DNA of 64,000 nt from an uncultured Bryobacteraceae bacterium (lineage in GTDB: Bacteria; Acidobacteriota; Terriglobia; Bryobacterales; Bryobacteraceae): positions 18,697-82,696 of the forward strand of contig CAKZUE010000016.1 of assembly GCA_937920635.1 (NCBI GenBank). Direction: 5' to 3'. The notes below the pieces were generated by a model. The model was not told the origin of the DNA. It made no database searches and saw nothing but the letters and a program-made list of their open reading frames with translations. Position 1 is the first letter of the stretch. Each line of letters opens with the position of its first letter. Of this stretch, positions 17,238-26,128 are shown in pieces. The position numbers and the translations under genes were made by a program.

Positions 17238-18664
17238 GGCTCACGCTCCGCCCCCTGCCCGGCAAGCGGCTCGCCGACCAGCTCCAGCAGGCGGGCGTCG
17301 AGTTCCCCTGCGGCGGAGAGGGCATCTGCGGCGGCTGCCGCGTCCGCGTCGTCGAAGGCGACATCCCGATTACGGACTCCATGCGCCGCCAGCTCAGCGA
17401 GCAGGAGCTGCGGGAGGGCTGGCGTCTGGCGTGCTCGGCCATGTCCGCCGCGCCTGTCACCGTCGAGGTGGAGCAGTGGTCGGTGCGTGTTCTCTCCGAC
17501 GAAGCTGCCGTTGCGGTGGAGCCTCGCCCGGGATGGGGCGCCGCCGTGGATCTCGGCACCACTACCGTGGTGGCGCAGCTCGTCCATCTCGAAACAGGTG
17601 AAGTGGAGGGGATCGAGACGGCGCTGAACGCCCAGGCGCGGTTCGGCGCCGACGTCATGAGCCGCCTCCAGTACGAACTCCGCCAGCCGGGCGAGCTCGG
17701 CCGCGTCATCCGCTCCCAGATCGGAGCCATGCTCGGCCGGCTCGCCGCCGGGCGCCCCCTGCAGGAAGTACTGGTGGCGGGCAACACCGCCATGCACCAT
17801 CTCTTCGGCGGCCTCGACGTGGCGCCCCTGACGGCCGTGCCGTTTCTTTCGCCGTGCACCGGCCCGCTGCGGCTGGAGGCGGACAGCGTCCCCTGGCGCG
17901 CGCCGACGCTCTTCCTGCCCTGCCTGGGCGGCTTTGTGGGCAGCGACCTGCTGGCCGGCCTGGTCGCCACCCGGCTCGATAAAAAACGGAACACGCACGT
18001 TCTGTTTGATATCGGCACCAATGGCGAGATCGTCTGCGCCTCCCGCGGCTCGATCCGCTGCGCCTCCACCGCCGCCGGACCCGCTTTTGAGGGCGGGCGC
18101 ATCCGTCACGGCATGCGCGCCGGAGACGGCGCCATCGATTCCGTCCGCATCGAAAACGGCCGGCTCGTGCCGCACGCCATCGGCGGGGGCCAGCCGCGGG
18201 GCATCTGCGGCAGCGGCCTGGTGGACGCCGCCGCCCGCGCCCTCGACGCGGGCCTGATCCTGCCCAACGGGCGCCTGGCCCGCGGCGACATCGTGCTGTC
18301 GGACAGTGTCTCCATCACGCAATCCGACATCCGACAGTTGCAGCTCGCCAAGGGCGCCATGGCCGCCGGACTGAAGATGATGGCGGGCGAGGCGCGGCGG
18401 CTCTGCCTGGCGGGCGCGTTCGGCAACTACCTCCACCTGCCCAGCGCCCGCCGCATCGGGCTGCTGCCGGAGGACGTGGAAGTGGAGCCGGTGGGCAACG
18501 CTGCGCTCCGCGGCGCGCGGCTGCTGCTGCTGGCGCCGTCGGCGCGCGAGGAGCGCATCGCCGGAATTCTCTCCGTGGTGGAACACGTGGAGCTTGCCGC
18601 CGACGCGCGTTTCCAGGATATCTTCGCCGAAAGCATGGCGCTCGCGCCCTTCCGCCTTCGGTGA
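17234..18664 (+). CDS. RamA-like corrinoid reductive-activation protein (2Fe-2S plus ASKHA domains)
   Basis: The protein of 476 residues probably restores inactive Co(II) corrinoid to Co(I). The N-terminal ferredoxin domain has FPCGGEGICGGCRVRVVEGD and a later LACSA, giving four cluster cysteines. The rest is the ASKHA ATPase-like domain of the RACo family, with AAVDLGTTTVVAQL, VLFDIGTNGEIV and LAGAFGNYLHLPSARRIGLL. The start is the GTG overlapping the previous stop (GTGA). It closes the operon. A dedicated reactivator indicates that the corrinoid protein works through Co(I) and is prone to oxidation. Confidence 0.87.
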   Translation: MRLTLRPLPGKRLADQLQQAGVEFPCGGEGICGGCRVRVVEGDIPITDSMRRQLSEQELREGWRLACSAMSAAPVTVEVEQWSVRVLSDEAAVAVEPRPGWGAAVDLGTTTVVAQLVHLETGEVEGIETALNAQARFGADVMSRLQYELRQPGELGRVIRSQIGAMLGRLAAGRPLQEVLVAGNTAMHHLFGGLDVAPLTAVPFLSPCTGPLRLEADSVPWRAPTLFLPCLGGFVGSDLLAGLVATRLDKKRNTHVLFDIGTNGEIVCASRGSIRCASTAAGPAFEGGRIRHGMRAGDGAIDSVRIENGRLVPHAIGGGQPRGICGSGLVDAAARALDAGLILPNGRLARGDIVLSDSVSITQSDIRQLQLAKGAMAAGLKMMAGEARRLCLAGAFGNYLHLPSARRIGLLPEDVEVEPVGNAALRGARLLLLAPSAREERIAGILSVVEHVELAADARFQDIFAESMALAPFRLR

Positions 18665-19725
18665 CAGGAGCCGCTGCGCCCTGGGCGCCAGCGCGTCACT
18701 CTGGCAGCATAATACCCTCCGCACAGCTGTTCGCCGCCCTTCCCTTGCGCAGCTTGAGCACGACCACGCCAAAGCGGGCATGGTCGACCGCCGCCCGCGC
18801 TCTCTCGCCGGGCGCGCCGCCGGCTGCGAGATGGATGCCGCCTCCATCCGCGGCGCCTCCAGGGAACTCGCCGCCTTATGCCACGGGCTCATCGCCAGTG
18901 AAGACTCCGCTCCCATGGAGAAACAGAACATAACTGGGACAACGGGGACACCCACGAAATACCCAGGCTTAGCAGAAACCGGGGACATCCATGATAGGGT
19001 TACGTCAAAGGGCGAAATTAGGGACGAAATTACGGACAGGCCCGCCCGGGCGCGAATTTTTTCGTTGAGATTTTCTGCAATCCGGTTTCTCCCGCCCCCT
19101 ATCCCCCCTGACACGGCCACACCGGCTTCAGCGCTCAGGTCTTACCAGAAAAGTGGTGACAGCATCCGGTCATCCAGCCGAGCCCTATATGCAAGCAGAG
19201 AAACGCAGGATCCGGCCACGATGCACGCCTGCGCCGCTGGGCGCTCCTTGCCGGTGCTGTACACCCTTCTGTCGCGGTTCTTTGCAGGCAGCGGAGCCGC
19301 GCGTGGAGGCCGTGCCTGCGGGAAACAAGCCCCCATGACCCTGCGGGACATCAGCATGGATGAAAATCGCCGCGACCTACCCCGCCTGCCCCATGGCGTC
19401 GAATAGAGAGCGCGAGCACTCTTTTGCAAGCACTTGCCGGGTGATTTTCCAGGGAGCGGCCCCCAGCGGTTGCGCACGCCAAGGCTGTCCCCGTTCGGGC
19501 CGGCTGTTCTCGTGGCTTGCGGGCGCTGGGCGCGCAGCTCTGGACGCGGGTGCAGCCGCTTCGCCCATGGCGGATAACGCGGTCAAGGCCGTGTCGGCAC
19601 ACTTCCGTGCCGCGCCAGGGGGCCGCACCGTCGGCCGCTTCGGGTGCTCGCCAGAACAGCGCGGCGCACGGACACCCGCGGTTTTCAGCACAGACCGAAC
19701 TCGGGCCACTCTTTGCGGCGCGAAT
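18665..19725. other. Gene-poor kilobase with mobile-element-like repeats and gene debris
   Basis: I find no intact gene here. Around 18931-19045 there are clustered short repeats such as GGGACAACGGGGACAC, CCGGGGACATCC and a tandem GAAATTAGGGAC/GAAATTACGGAC. This style is common in non-coding repeats near IS200-like or REP-associated transposases. GC content falls around 18930-19080. The flanks have mixed coding potential in several frames. The stretch separates two oppositely oriented operons and looks like an old insertion scar. Confidence 0.45.
18696..18875 (-). pseudogene. Possible 3' remnant of a decayed gene
   Basis: On the minus strand a frame without a start codon runs 59 codons from a TAA to a TGA. 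It reads like protein sequence (RAAVDHARFGVVVLKLRKGR near its end) with high third-position GC. I cannot name the family. The absence of a start and the repeats nearby suggest a broken gene. Confidence 0.25.
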
Positions 19726-19754
19726 AAAGGGGAATTGTGTTCCTGTCCCCTTTT
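19726..19754 (+). repeat. REP-like hairpin, copy 1
   Basis: This copy reads AAAGGGGA, then a loop of ATTGTGTTCCTG, then TCCCCTTTT. It ends one base before the stop codon of the ETF-alpha-like gene on the opposite strand. It shares sequence with the copies at 37731 and 37967. The A-rich, G-stem, T-rich layout could end transcription in both directions. Confidence 0.75.
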
Positions 19755-20738
19755 CTACAGCAGCTTCAGCAGCTCGCGCATCACTTCGAAGGCATCGGCG
19801 ACGTATACGACGTCCGCTTTGCCGCGCACCCAGCCGCAGTTAGGATCCAGGTTCACGGCTCTGCGCTCTTGAATGAAGCGCCAGCCCACCACGTGCGGCT
19901 CTTCGCCGTGGCAGCAGGTCGCCAGCCCCTTCTTGTGCCGGGGCGAGGAGCCCGTCTGCCCCACCTGATGCAGGTGGGTCAGAAATGGCAGCACAGCTTC
20001 GCCCTCGCCCGACAGATCCACCAGCGATTTCGACGAGCCCAGCGAGCACTGCGTGCGGCGCACGAAATCGAGAATCAGCTCCGCCGCCTCGTCCACATGA
20101 GCCGCTCCGTCCTTCTGCTTCTTGGTCCAACCGGCTCCGGCGACAAACAGCAGCGCCGCATCGGGGCGGATGGTCTGCTCGCCGGCGAGCGGTGTGGAGA
20201 AGCCTTCGACGTTGGTGCGCGTCTCGCAGGCCACATCCAGCAGTTCCGGCGCGGCGCCCGCCTGCGGTTGAGCCGCCGGCTGCGAGCCCGGTTCGATGAG
20301 CAGGATCCACGGACGCTGCCCGCGGCGCAGCGTTGTTTCAACGCGCTGCCGGTAATACCAGCGTTCCACCGCGCCGTCCGCCGCGACTGAAACGACGTGC
20401 GTGTCGATGGCGGCGCCCAACCGCTCCGCCACGCCCGGCAGCGCCCGGTGGAACCGCATCGAGTCCGGCGCCAGAATCAGCGGCGCGCCGGAAGCGCGGA
20501 TCACCGCCTCGCACGCCGCCGCGTCGGTCGAATAGCGGGAAACCGCGAACGCCTCGCCCTCGACGGCAAAGCACTTCGCCGCCCCGCCGGAAACCTGCTG
20601 CGCCGCGGCCGCCGCCCCCGCCCCGATCACTCCCAGGTCGAATCCACCGCCCAGCGTGTGCGCCAGGCCGAGCGTCTCCAGCGCGGCAGGCGGGAGCTGC
20701 CCGTTCACGGTGTGCAATAAAACAAGAGCCTTTTCCAT
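19755..20738 (-). CDS. Electron transfer flavoprotein alpha-subunit-like protein (divergent)
   Basis: This 327-residue protein carries electrons from the neighbouring dehydrogenase to the membrane oxidoreductase. VGQTG in the C-terminal part matches the FAD-binding segment of ETF alpha. The normal tail after it is replaced by a Cys/His-bearing stretch (KKGLATCCHGEEPHVVGW) and NLDPNCGWVRGKADVVYVAD. I chose the ATG at 20738, with AAGGAG upstream, because MEKALVLLH is the normal first strand. It follows the beta-like gene by 13 bases. Whether it still binds FAD, or a second flavin or metal, cannot be told. Confidence 0.75.
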   Translation of the reverse strand: MEKALVLLHTVNGQLPPAALETLGLAHTLGGGFDLGVIGAGAAAAAQQVSGGAAKCFAVEGEAFAVSRYSTDAAACEAVIRASGAPLILAPDSMRFHRALPGVAERLGAAIDTHVVSVAADGAVERWYYRQRVETTLRRGQRPWILLIEPGSQPAAQPQAGAAPELLDVACETRTNVEGFSTPLAGEQTIRPDAALLFVAGAGWTKKQKDGAAHVDEAAELILDFVRRTQCSLGSSKSLVDLSGEGEAVLPFLTHLHQVGQTGSSPRHKKGLATCCHGEEPHVVGWRFIQERRAVNLDPNCGWVRGKADVVYVADAFEVMRELLKLL

Positions 20739-20751
20739 CGCATTCCGCTCC

Positions 20752-21552
20752 TTATTGCCGGATCCATTCCGCAATCTCGCGGGCAATATCGGCCGCCGGA
20801 ACGTCTTTGACGACGCGGGTCTGCCGCACAGCGGCAGGCAGGGCCGTGCGCAGGTACTCGATGGCCGGTTCGAGCGCCACGGGCTTCGCCTTCTGCAAAG
20901 CGGGCATGATCACGCGCATGTTCGCCATGCCGGTCTGCGGGTGGTTCGGCGGCTCCGGCAGGTTGCCAGTGGCCCAGGCGAGCATTGCCGGAGGCGCGGC
21001 GCAACGCGAGATCTGGTGCCGCCCGCCCTCGATGCGCTCCTTGATCACCAGCGAGCCGTCCGCGTCCACGGAGAGCTCGTCCACTGCGAGGAACTGCTCG
21101 GTGATGCCGAGCCTCTCAGCCACGCGCTGCATCACCACGCCCGCTCCGCGCGTCGCCGATTCCCAGCCGCCGAACAGCAGCAGCCGCGAGCGGTCGAGAT
21201 CCGCCATCGCCGAGATGGCCTCCGCCAGCGCCGCGCTCACCGCCGCTGCGTCCGTGAACCCTCCGCCCGGTCCGTCCAGCGCCACCAGTTCGAAGGGCAT
21301 CTTTTGCGCCACGGTCATCATCACCTGTTGCAGCTTCGCCTTCGGCGCCAGGCTGACCACCCGCACCACCGTCCCCGGATGCTGCTTCGCCAGGTGGCCG
21401 GCTTCGTACAGCGCATGGGCGGCCCAGGGATCGAAGACCGCCGGCAGCATCAGCTCGTTCTTCAGAGAGGGCTTCGCCGGGTCGAACACCGGCTCCAGCG
21501 TCTGTAGCGGATCGGGCGCCAGCCCGCCGCACACAATAATTTGATACGGCAT
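20752..21552 (-). CDS. Electron transfer flavoprotein beta-subunit-like protein
   Basis: The protein has 266 residues. The opening QIIVCGGLAPDPLQTLEPVF and the segment LPAVFDPWAAHALYEAGHLA correspond to the ETF beta pattern of a nucleotide-binding first strand followed by an acidic/aromatic helix. DRSRLLLFGGWESATRGAGV is in the place of the usual GxQAxD block but differs from it. It pairs with the alpha-like gene downstream and follows the ETF-quinone-oxidoreductase gene by 9 bases. It forms a heterodimer in ordinary ETFs. The divergence suggests a dedicated partner rather than a general ETF. Confidence 0.75.
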   Translation of the reverse strand: MPYQIIVCGGLAPDPLQTLEPVFDPAKPSLKNELMLPAVFDPWAAHALYEAGHLAKQHPGTVVRVVSLAPKAKLQQVMMTVAQKMPFELVALDGPGGGFTDAAAVSAALAEAISAMADLDRSRLLLFGGWESATRGAGVVMQRVAERLGITEQFLAVDELSVDADGSLVIKERIEGGRHQISRCAAPPAMLAWATGNLPEPPNHPQTGMANMRVIMPALQKAKPVALEPAIEYLRTALPAAVRQTRVVKDVPAADIAREIAEWIRQ

Positions 21553-21561
21553 AGAAATGTC

Positions 21562-23361
21562 TCAGTTTTCCGCGGAATGAAGGCCGCCCGGGGCGGCGCA
21601 GAACTCGATATTGGACACGGGACAATTCCACAGACAGGCCCCGCAATGGACGCACTTTTCCCGGTCAAATGCCGGAACTCCGGAGGGATTTTCCGCCGAA
21701 ACGCGGATCGCCTCGCCCGAGCAGATCTCCACGCACAGATGGGCCTCGCACCGCAGGCAAAGCTCAGGGTTGCGGAACACCACATGGTCGGGAAACTCGC
21801 CCGGCGCCTGCACCTTGCCGCCCATCAGCAGAGCGTCCTGGTGCGAAACCAGCAACTGCCCGTCGTACTCAACCGCCGGCCACCCGCACAGGTCCATCAG
21901 AATGTCGTGCAGAGGCCGCGCCTCGGCCTCGGCCTGCTGGCGCGCGCGCTCGATCTGCGAGCGCGACAGCCGTCCGGCGTAATAGTCGGCCAGCTTCTTC
22001 GGCTTGCGGTCCTCTCCGCGCCGCGGCAGCGCCAGCCGCCCTCCCGTCAGCCCCGCCAGTGCCATCCCCACGAAACCCGGCAGCAGCCCCCACTGAAAAC
22101 CGTTGCGCGCCCTTTCCGCCACCTGCGATTCCCGTTCCAGCCACGAAGCCCGCCGCCGCGCCACGTAACCCGCTTCGAGATTCTCCCGCGTGAACGGCTT
22201 GCCGCTGCGCAGCAGCTCGAGCACGGCTTCCCCCAGTTGCGCGCCGGTGAGCCACGCTTCGTCCACGCCGGAGCCGGTGAGCACGTTGGTCGATCCCGAG
22301 CATTCGCCGATGCGCGCGTAGCCGTCCCCCGCCAGATACGGCTCGCCGCGCCGCCCGGATTCCAGCAGCGATTTCGCGCCCCAACTGCGCAGCCGCCCGC
22401 CCCGCAGATTCCGCCACAGATACGGGTGCTGGACAAAATGCTGCAAATACCGGTACGACGTCCGCACCGGGCTGTCCATCCAGGAAGGCACGAAAATACC
22501 CGCGCTGGCCACACGCCCGGGATGGACGTAGAGAAAGCCGAAGATCTCGGGCTCGGGAAATCCGATGGTGTGCCAGACCGTGCCTTCTTCCAGCGCCGAG
22601 TCTTCCGGCAGATCGATCACCATCTTCATGCCCACCGCCCACTCGTCGCGGCGGCGCCCGGCGGGCATGCCGAAATGCTCGTCGAGTTGCCGCCCCACGG
22701 CTCCCACCGGTCCGTCGCCGACCACGGTGAGCGCCGCCCGCACTTCGCTGCCGTCGGCGGCCAGCCGCACGCCCCGCACCTCTTCTCCCTCAATCAGCGG
22801 CCCGGCCACCGGCGTCGCCGGCCAGATCTGCGCCAGCCCGGTCATCATCACCTGTTGGCCGGCCCACTGGTTGAACTGTCCCAGCGAGAAGATGAAGCCG
22901 TCGCGCTTGTGCAGAAACTCCGGCGCCCACGGCAGCGCCAGCCCCTCATGCTCGACCCCTAAAACGCCGCTGAGAGCCCGGCACAACTGATCGGCCAGCC
23001 GCATCCATGCCGGACGCCGCGTCGCGCCGAGCGGATCGAGAAGATAGATCAGCTTCTCGTCCCGCACCTTCGCCGCCAGCGGAATCGCCGACGGGTCCAG
23101 GTCCGGAATCGAAGCCCGGATCGCCCGCGCCCGCGTCACCACGCCCGACACGCCGAAAGAGATATCATCGGCGCGCTCGTAGCAGACGATCTGCGGCGGC
23201 AGCCCCGGCACTGCCTTGGATTCGACCCCCGCCATCTCCGGCTGCTGGAGCCCCTGCGTGAGCGTCCAGAGAAAGCCCGCCACGGCCGGGCCAAAGCCCG
23301 TGCACACGATGTCGGCGTCGAGCGCCTGTCCCTGCGGCTGTCCGTTGTTGTCTTCGATCAT
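21562..23361 (-). CDS. FixC-FixX-like / ETF-quinone oxidoreductase-like flavoprotein with ferredoxin tail
   Basis: This 599-residue protein joins an FAD domain and an iron-sulfur domain. The FAD-binding loop is near the start (VCTGFGPAVAGFL). The C-terminus (about 535-590) has NPELCLRCEAHLCVEICSG and KCVHCGACLWNCPV, one full 4Fe-4S motif plus further cysteines. It would accept electrons from the ETF-like pair and pass them to quinone, as FixC/FixX or ETF-QO do. A small downstream extension contains LHSAEN. It lies between the acyl-CoA dehydrogenase and the ETF genes with gaps of 15 and 9 bases. Confidence 0.85.
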   Translation of the reverse strand: MIEDNNGQPQGQALDADIVCTGFGPAVAGFLWTLTQGLQQPEMAGVESKAVPGLPPQIVCYERADDISFGVSGVVTRARAIRASIPDLDPSAIPLAAKVRDEKLIYLLDPLGATRRPAWMRLADQLCRALSGVLGVEHEGLALPWAPEFLHKRDGFIFSLGQFNQWAGQQVMMTGLAQIWPATPVAGPLIEGEEVRGVRLAADGSEVRAALTVVGDGPVGAVGRQLDEHFGMPAGRRRDEWAVGMKMVIDLPEDSALEEGTVWHTIGFPEPEIFGFLYVHPGRVASAGIFVPSWMDSPVRTSYRYLQHFVQHPYLWRNLRGGRLRSWGAKSLLESGRRGEPYLAGDGYARIGECSGSTNVLTGSGVDEAWLTGAQLGEAVLELLRSGKPFTRENLEAGYVARRRASWLERESQVAERARNGFQWGLLPGFVGMALAGLTGGRLALPRRGEDRKPKKLADYYAGRLSRSQIERARQQAEAEARPLHDILMDLCGWPAVEYDGQLLVSHQDALLMGGKVQAPGEFPDHVVFRNPELCLRCEAHLCVEICSGEAIRVSAENPSGVPAFDREKCVHCGACLWNCPVSNIEFCAAPGGLHSAEN

Positions 23362-23376
23362 GGCTGCCGCCGCGCC

Positions 23377-25602
23377 TCACTGCGGATAGTCGAGCGCCGC
23401 CGGGATCATCACCTTCTGCACGGACTCGGCGGCGCGGTCCTTGGCCAGCAGCGCTCCCGCCAGGCAGCCGTCGAGCTTGGACCGCAGCCGCGAGAAATCG
23501 GTCAGCCCCGGCGCGCGCACGCACGGCCCGGCCTTGGTTTCGTGGGCGCCGTCGTCGCGCAAGTAGTCGCCGGTGAAGCCGCTGGCGCCGGGAACCACGC
23601 TTTCGATCTGGCGCAGCTCGGGCTCGTTGAAACTGCACGTGGCGCACTGCGGGTCGTCGTCCCACGAGGGATGCCGCAGGTAGCCGAACACCAGCTCCGT
23701 GCAGATGCGCGCCGCTTCGCCCGCCGCCCGCGCCGCCTGCACATGGCAGAGATCGGTGAAGAACTGCACCGCGCCCTGGAACCCCTGCTGGATGACCTCG
23801 GCGCCGTGGCGGCGCAGATGCTCGACATCCAGAATCAGGCTGCGCGCCGCCAGCAGCCAGCACAGCGCATCGGCCATCGGGAACGTCACGCCCTGCCGGT
23901 TGGACTGGTAGAGCTTCTGCCCGTGGGAATCGGCGGCGTGCAGCAGGTGGTTCAGCGTCCACTGCCAGAGATGCATCGCGCTGGCCAGCGTGCAGGCGCC
24001 CGTGCCGGGCTCGATCGAGGCGATCTGCCGCATCTCATGGATCCAGCTCCGGAACTGCGCTAGAAACACCTCGTTCGTCATCGTCAGCGACAACTGCCGC
24101 CGCTGCACCGCCTCCGGCCCTTCATAAGTCGCCTCGAGCTGCGAGTCCATCCACTTATAGCCAAGGAACCCGGGGCAGTCTTCGGTGATGCCGTAGCCGC
24201 CCATCAGGCTCACCGCTTCGCGCATCATCACGCTGCCGTGCCCGGTGTTCCACAGCTTCGTCGCCGGGCACAGGACGTTGGCCTGCGCGTCCAGCACGAT
24301 GTACTGGATCACCGGATCGTGAGCCAGCCGCTCGAACCGCTCCTCGCCGCGCAGCGCTGCGCTGTGCGCCTGCATCTCGATGAACTCGAGCGCCTCGTGC
24401 TGGCGCTTGCGCAGCGCCTTCACCGCCGCCAGCCCGCCGTGGACACCCTGCGCGGCCAGTACGCGGTCCTTTTCCCGTTCCACCGGATCGAGCTGATCGA
24501 ACAGGCGCGCCGCCGCGAAGCCGAGCGAGGCGCTCGCCTCGCCCGCCGCCCAGATGTCGATCACCCGGTGCGTGACGTCTTCCTTCTGCTGCAAGCCCAG
24601 CTCATAGCGCGGCGAGCCCGGCGAGACCGCCTCCGAGCCGCGGAAGCGGTCGCGGTGGTAGCGGATCAGCGGCTCGATCGCCGACAGGAGCTTGGCCGAG
24701 GTCATCAGCCCTACCGTCACGCGCGTGCGGCGGAACACGGCTTCGATGATCGCGCCGTGATCGTAATTCGGAATGATCACGCCGTCCTTCACCGTGTAGC
24801 CGCCCACGATCCGCGAGGCGGGCACGCGGAGCTGGAACACGGGGTCGTTGGTGGCAGAAAGCTGATGGACCAGTTTCCGCGTCGGCGTGCCGCGGTCGAA
24901 AATGCCCGGGTCGGTCTCCTCCAGAATCACCATGCAGGAGCCCTTGATGCGCGGATCGTCCGAGTCCACCGCCGCCGTCACGAAGTTGGCGAAGGCCATG
25001 TTCGTAATGAAGCGGCCGCGCTTGGAGACCTCCAGCACCGGCTCGCCGCCCTCCGGCCATTCCGCGATCCGCACCTTGCCCCCGAGCATGCCGGTCTCCA
25101 CGCCCACATACGGGATCGGCTCGGTGAGAGCGAAGGCGGCGCGTTTGGGCTCTTTGCCGGGCGCGGGCGCCGCCAGGCTCATGTAATGAAGCCGCTGCTC
25201 CGGCGTGCCCCGCTCGTGGATCGGCGCCAGCCCCAGGTGCGTGGCCAGCGAGCCCGTCGCCGCGCCGGCGTCCACCCACGCCAGTTCGAAGGCGATCAGC
25301 GCCAGCGCCAGGTTCTTCGGCCCTTCCAGAAACCCGCCCTCTTCCGGCTCCAGATACGCGGCGGTGATGCCGGCCGCGTCGAATTCTTCGAGCAGCGCGT
25401 GCTTCTCCGCCGTCCAGTCGTGCGTGTGCCGCGCGCCCTCGGCCACCAGCCGCGCCACGGGTCCGCGCGCCACCGCCCGCGTGCTCTGCACCAGCATCTG
25501 GAGATCGTAGCGGTCCGCGAAACGCCACATCACCTGCCGGATGTCGTCGCCGGGCAGGGTTTGCAGATGCTCCCGGGGGGAGGCCGAGGTGGAAGACGCC
25601 AT
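23377..25602 (-). CDS. Large acyl-CoA dehydrogenase-family protein
   Basis: At 741 residues this is much longer than the usual 380-600. The acyl-CoA dehydrogenase core shows AAFALTEPIPYVGVETGM, KRGRFITNMAFANFVTAA, RRTRVTVGLMTSAKLLSAI and the late MMREAVSLMGGYGITEDCPG. The last 200 residues are helical, with QCATCSFNEPELRQIESVVP containing a CxxC. The start at 25602 has AAGGAG 8 bases before it. It is first in the four-gene minus-strand operon with the ETF and ETF-QO genes. The substrate is not evident; the absence of other beta-oxidation genes suggests a specific acyl or aromatic-acyl substrate. Confidence 0.85.
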   Translation of the reverse strand: MASSTSASPREHLQTLPGDDIRQVMWRFADRYDLQMLVQSTRAVARGPVARLVAEGARHTHDWTAEKHALLEEFDAAGITAAYLEPEEGGFLEGPKNLALALIAFELAWVDAGAATGSLATHLGLAPIHERGTPEQRLHYMSLAAPAPGKEPKRAAFALTEPIPYVGVETGMLGGKVRIAEWPEGGEPVLEVSKRGRFITNMAFANFVTAAVDSDDPRIKGSCMVILEETDPGIFDRGTPTRKLVHQLSATNDPVFQLRVPASRIVGGYTVKDGVIIPNYDHGAIIEAVFRRTRVTVGLMTSAKLLSAIEPLIRYHRDRFRGSEAVSPGSPRYELGLQQKEDVTHRVIDIWAAGEASASLGFAAARLFDQLDPVEREKDRVLAAQGVHGGLAAVKALRKRQHEALEFIEMQAHSAALRGEERFERLAHDPVIQYIVLDAQANVLCPATKLWNTGHGSVMMREAVSLMGGYGITEDCPGFLGYKWMDSQLEATYEGPEAVQRRQLSLTMTNEVFLAQFRSWIHEMRQIASIEPGTGACTLASAMHLWQWTLNHLLHAADSHGQKLYQSNRQGVTFPMADALCWLLAARSLILDVEHLRRHGAEVIQQGFQGAVQFFTDLCHVQAARAAGEAARICTELVFGYLRHPSWDDDPQCATCSFNEPELRQIESVVPGASGFTGDYLRDDGAHETKAGPCVRAPGLTDFSRLRSKLDGCLAGALLAKDRAAESVQKVMIPAALDYPQ

Positions 25603-26128
25603 TCTGACAGACTCCTTGCGCCCAAACCTTTGCAATTTTCAGTCCAGGCCGGGCCGCAGCCGAAACTCCGTCATTCTCACGGGTTTCAGACTGAAGAGTC
25701 CATTTTAGCTGGGCGCTATGGCCCAATCCAAGCCCCCTATCTGTACGCCCGCGTCAAATCACCCGGTCCAGTCCCGCGTTCTGGCAGTGGACGGACCATG
25801 CTGGCGTGCGGCAGGGCTGGCGAAGAGCGCCAGAGTGCTCCGGCAGGGCGCTGCGGCGCTCGTTCAGCCTACTGTGCCAGCCGCCGGCGCCAACGAGCCG
25901 CGCGGCTGCGCGGCTGCGCCGGGAGGATTGGCTGGCTGCGGCGGAGACCGGAGAGCGCGCCCGTCTTGCTGCGCACCGCCGCCTTCTCCTGTTCTGGAGT
26001 CAATCGTTGTGACATTGCAAGACAGATCAGCCACGCTATGATGAAATCAGGCAGGGCCTGATTTTCCAAATCCGTTTTTGCGCATCACAACGCTTCTGCG
26101 CAGATCAACTCCAGGCTCCCCGGCAACC
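25603..26128. other. 526-base divergent intergenic region
   Basis: No convincing gene is seen between the acyl-CoA dehydrogenase and the GntR regulator. The middle (about 25720-25990) is GC-rich with fragments of open frame on both strands but no ribosome site. The part near the regulator is AT-richer and holds the palindrome described separately, plus a TTGTGACATTGC stretch at about 26007 that may be part of the regulator promoter. Confidence 0.4.
26044..26064. promoter_or_regulatory. Perfect 9-bp palindrome, candidate GntR operator
   Basis: AAATCAGGC-AGG-GCCTGATTT is a perfect inverted repeat with a 3-base spacer, 65 bases upstream of the regulator start. Perfect palindromes of this size close to a GntR gene are usually autoregulatory sites. 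A hairpin function is possible because T residues follow. Confidence 0.5.

Noticed and set aside
17147..19120. Minus-strand open frame of over 600 codons opposite the RamA-like gene
   Set aside because: It lies antisense to a clearly recognisable gene and results from high GC third positions; the translation has no family features.
24238..26061. Plus-strand open frame of about 600 codons opposite the acyl-CoA dehydrogenase
   Set aside because: Antisense shadow with Arg/His-rich low-complexity translation and no ribosome site.
25869..26069. Small minus-strand ORF of 66 codons between the dehydrogenase and GntR genes
   Set aside because: Its start overlaps the palindrome near the regulator promoter, there is no good ribosome site, and the composition is not gene-like.
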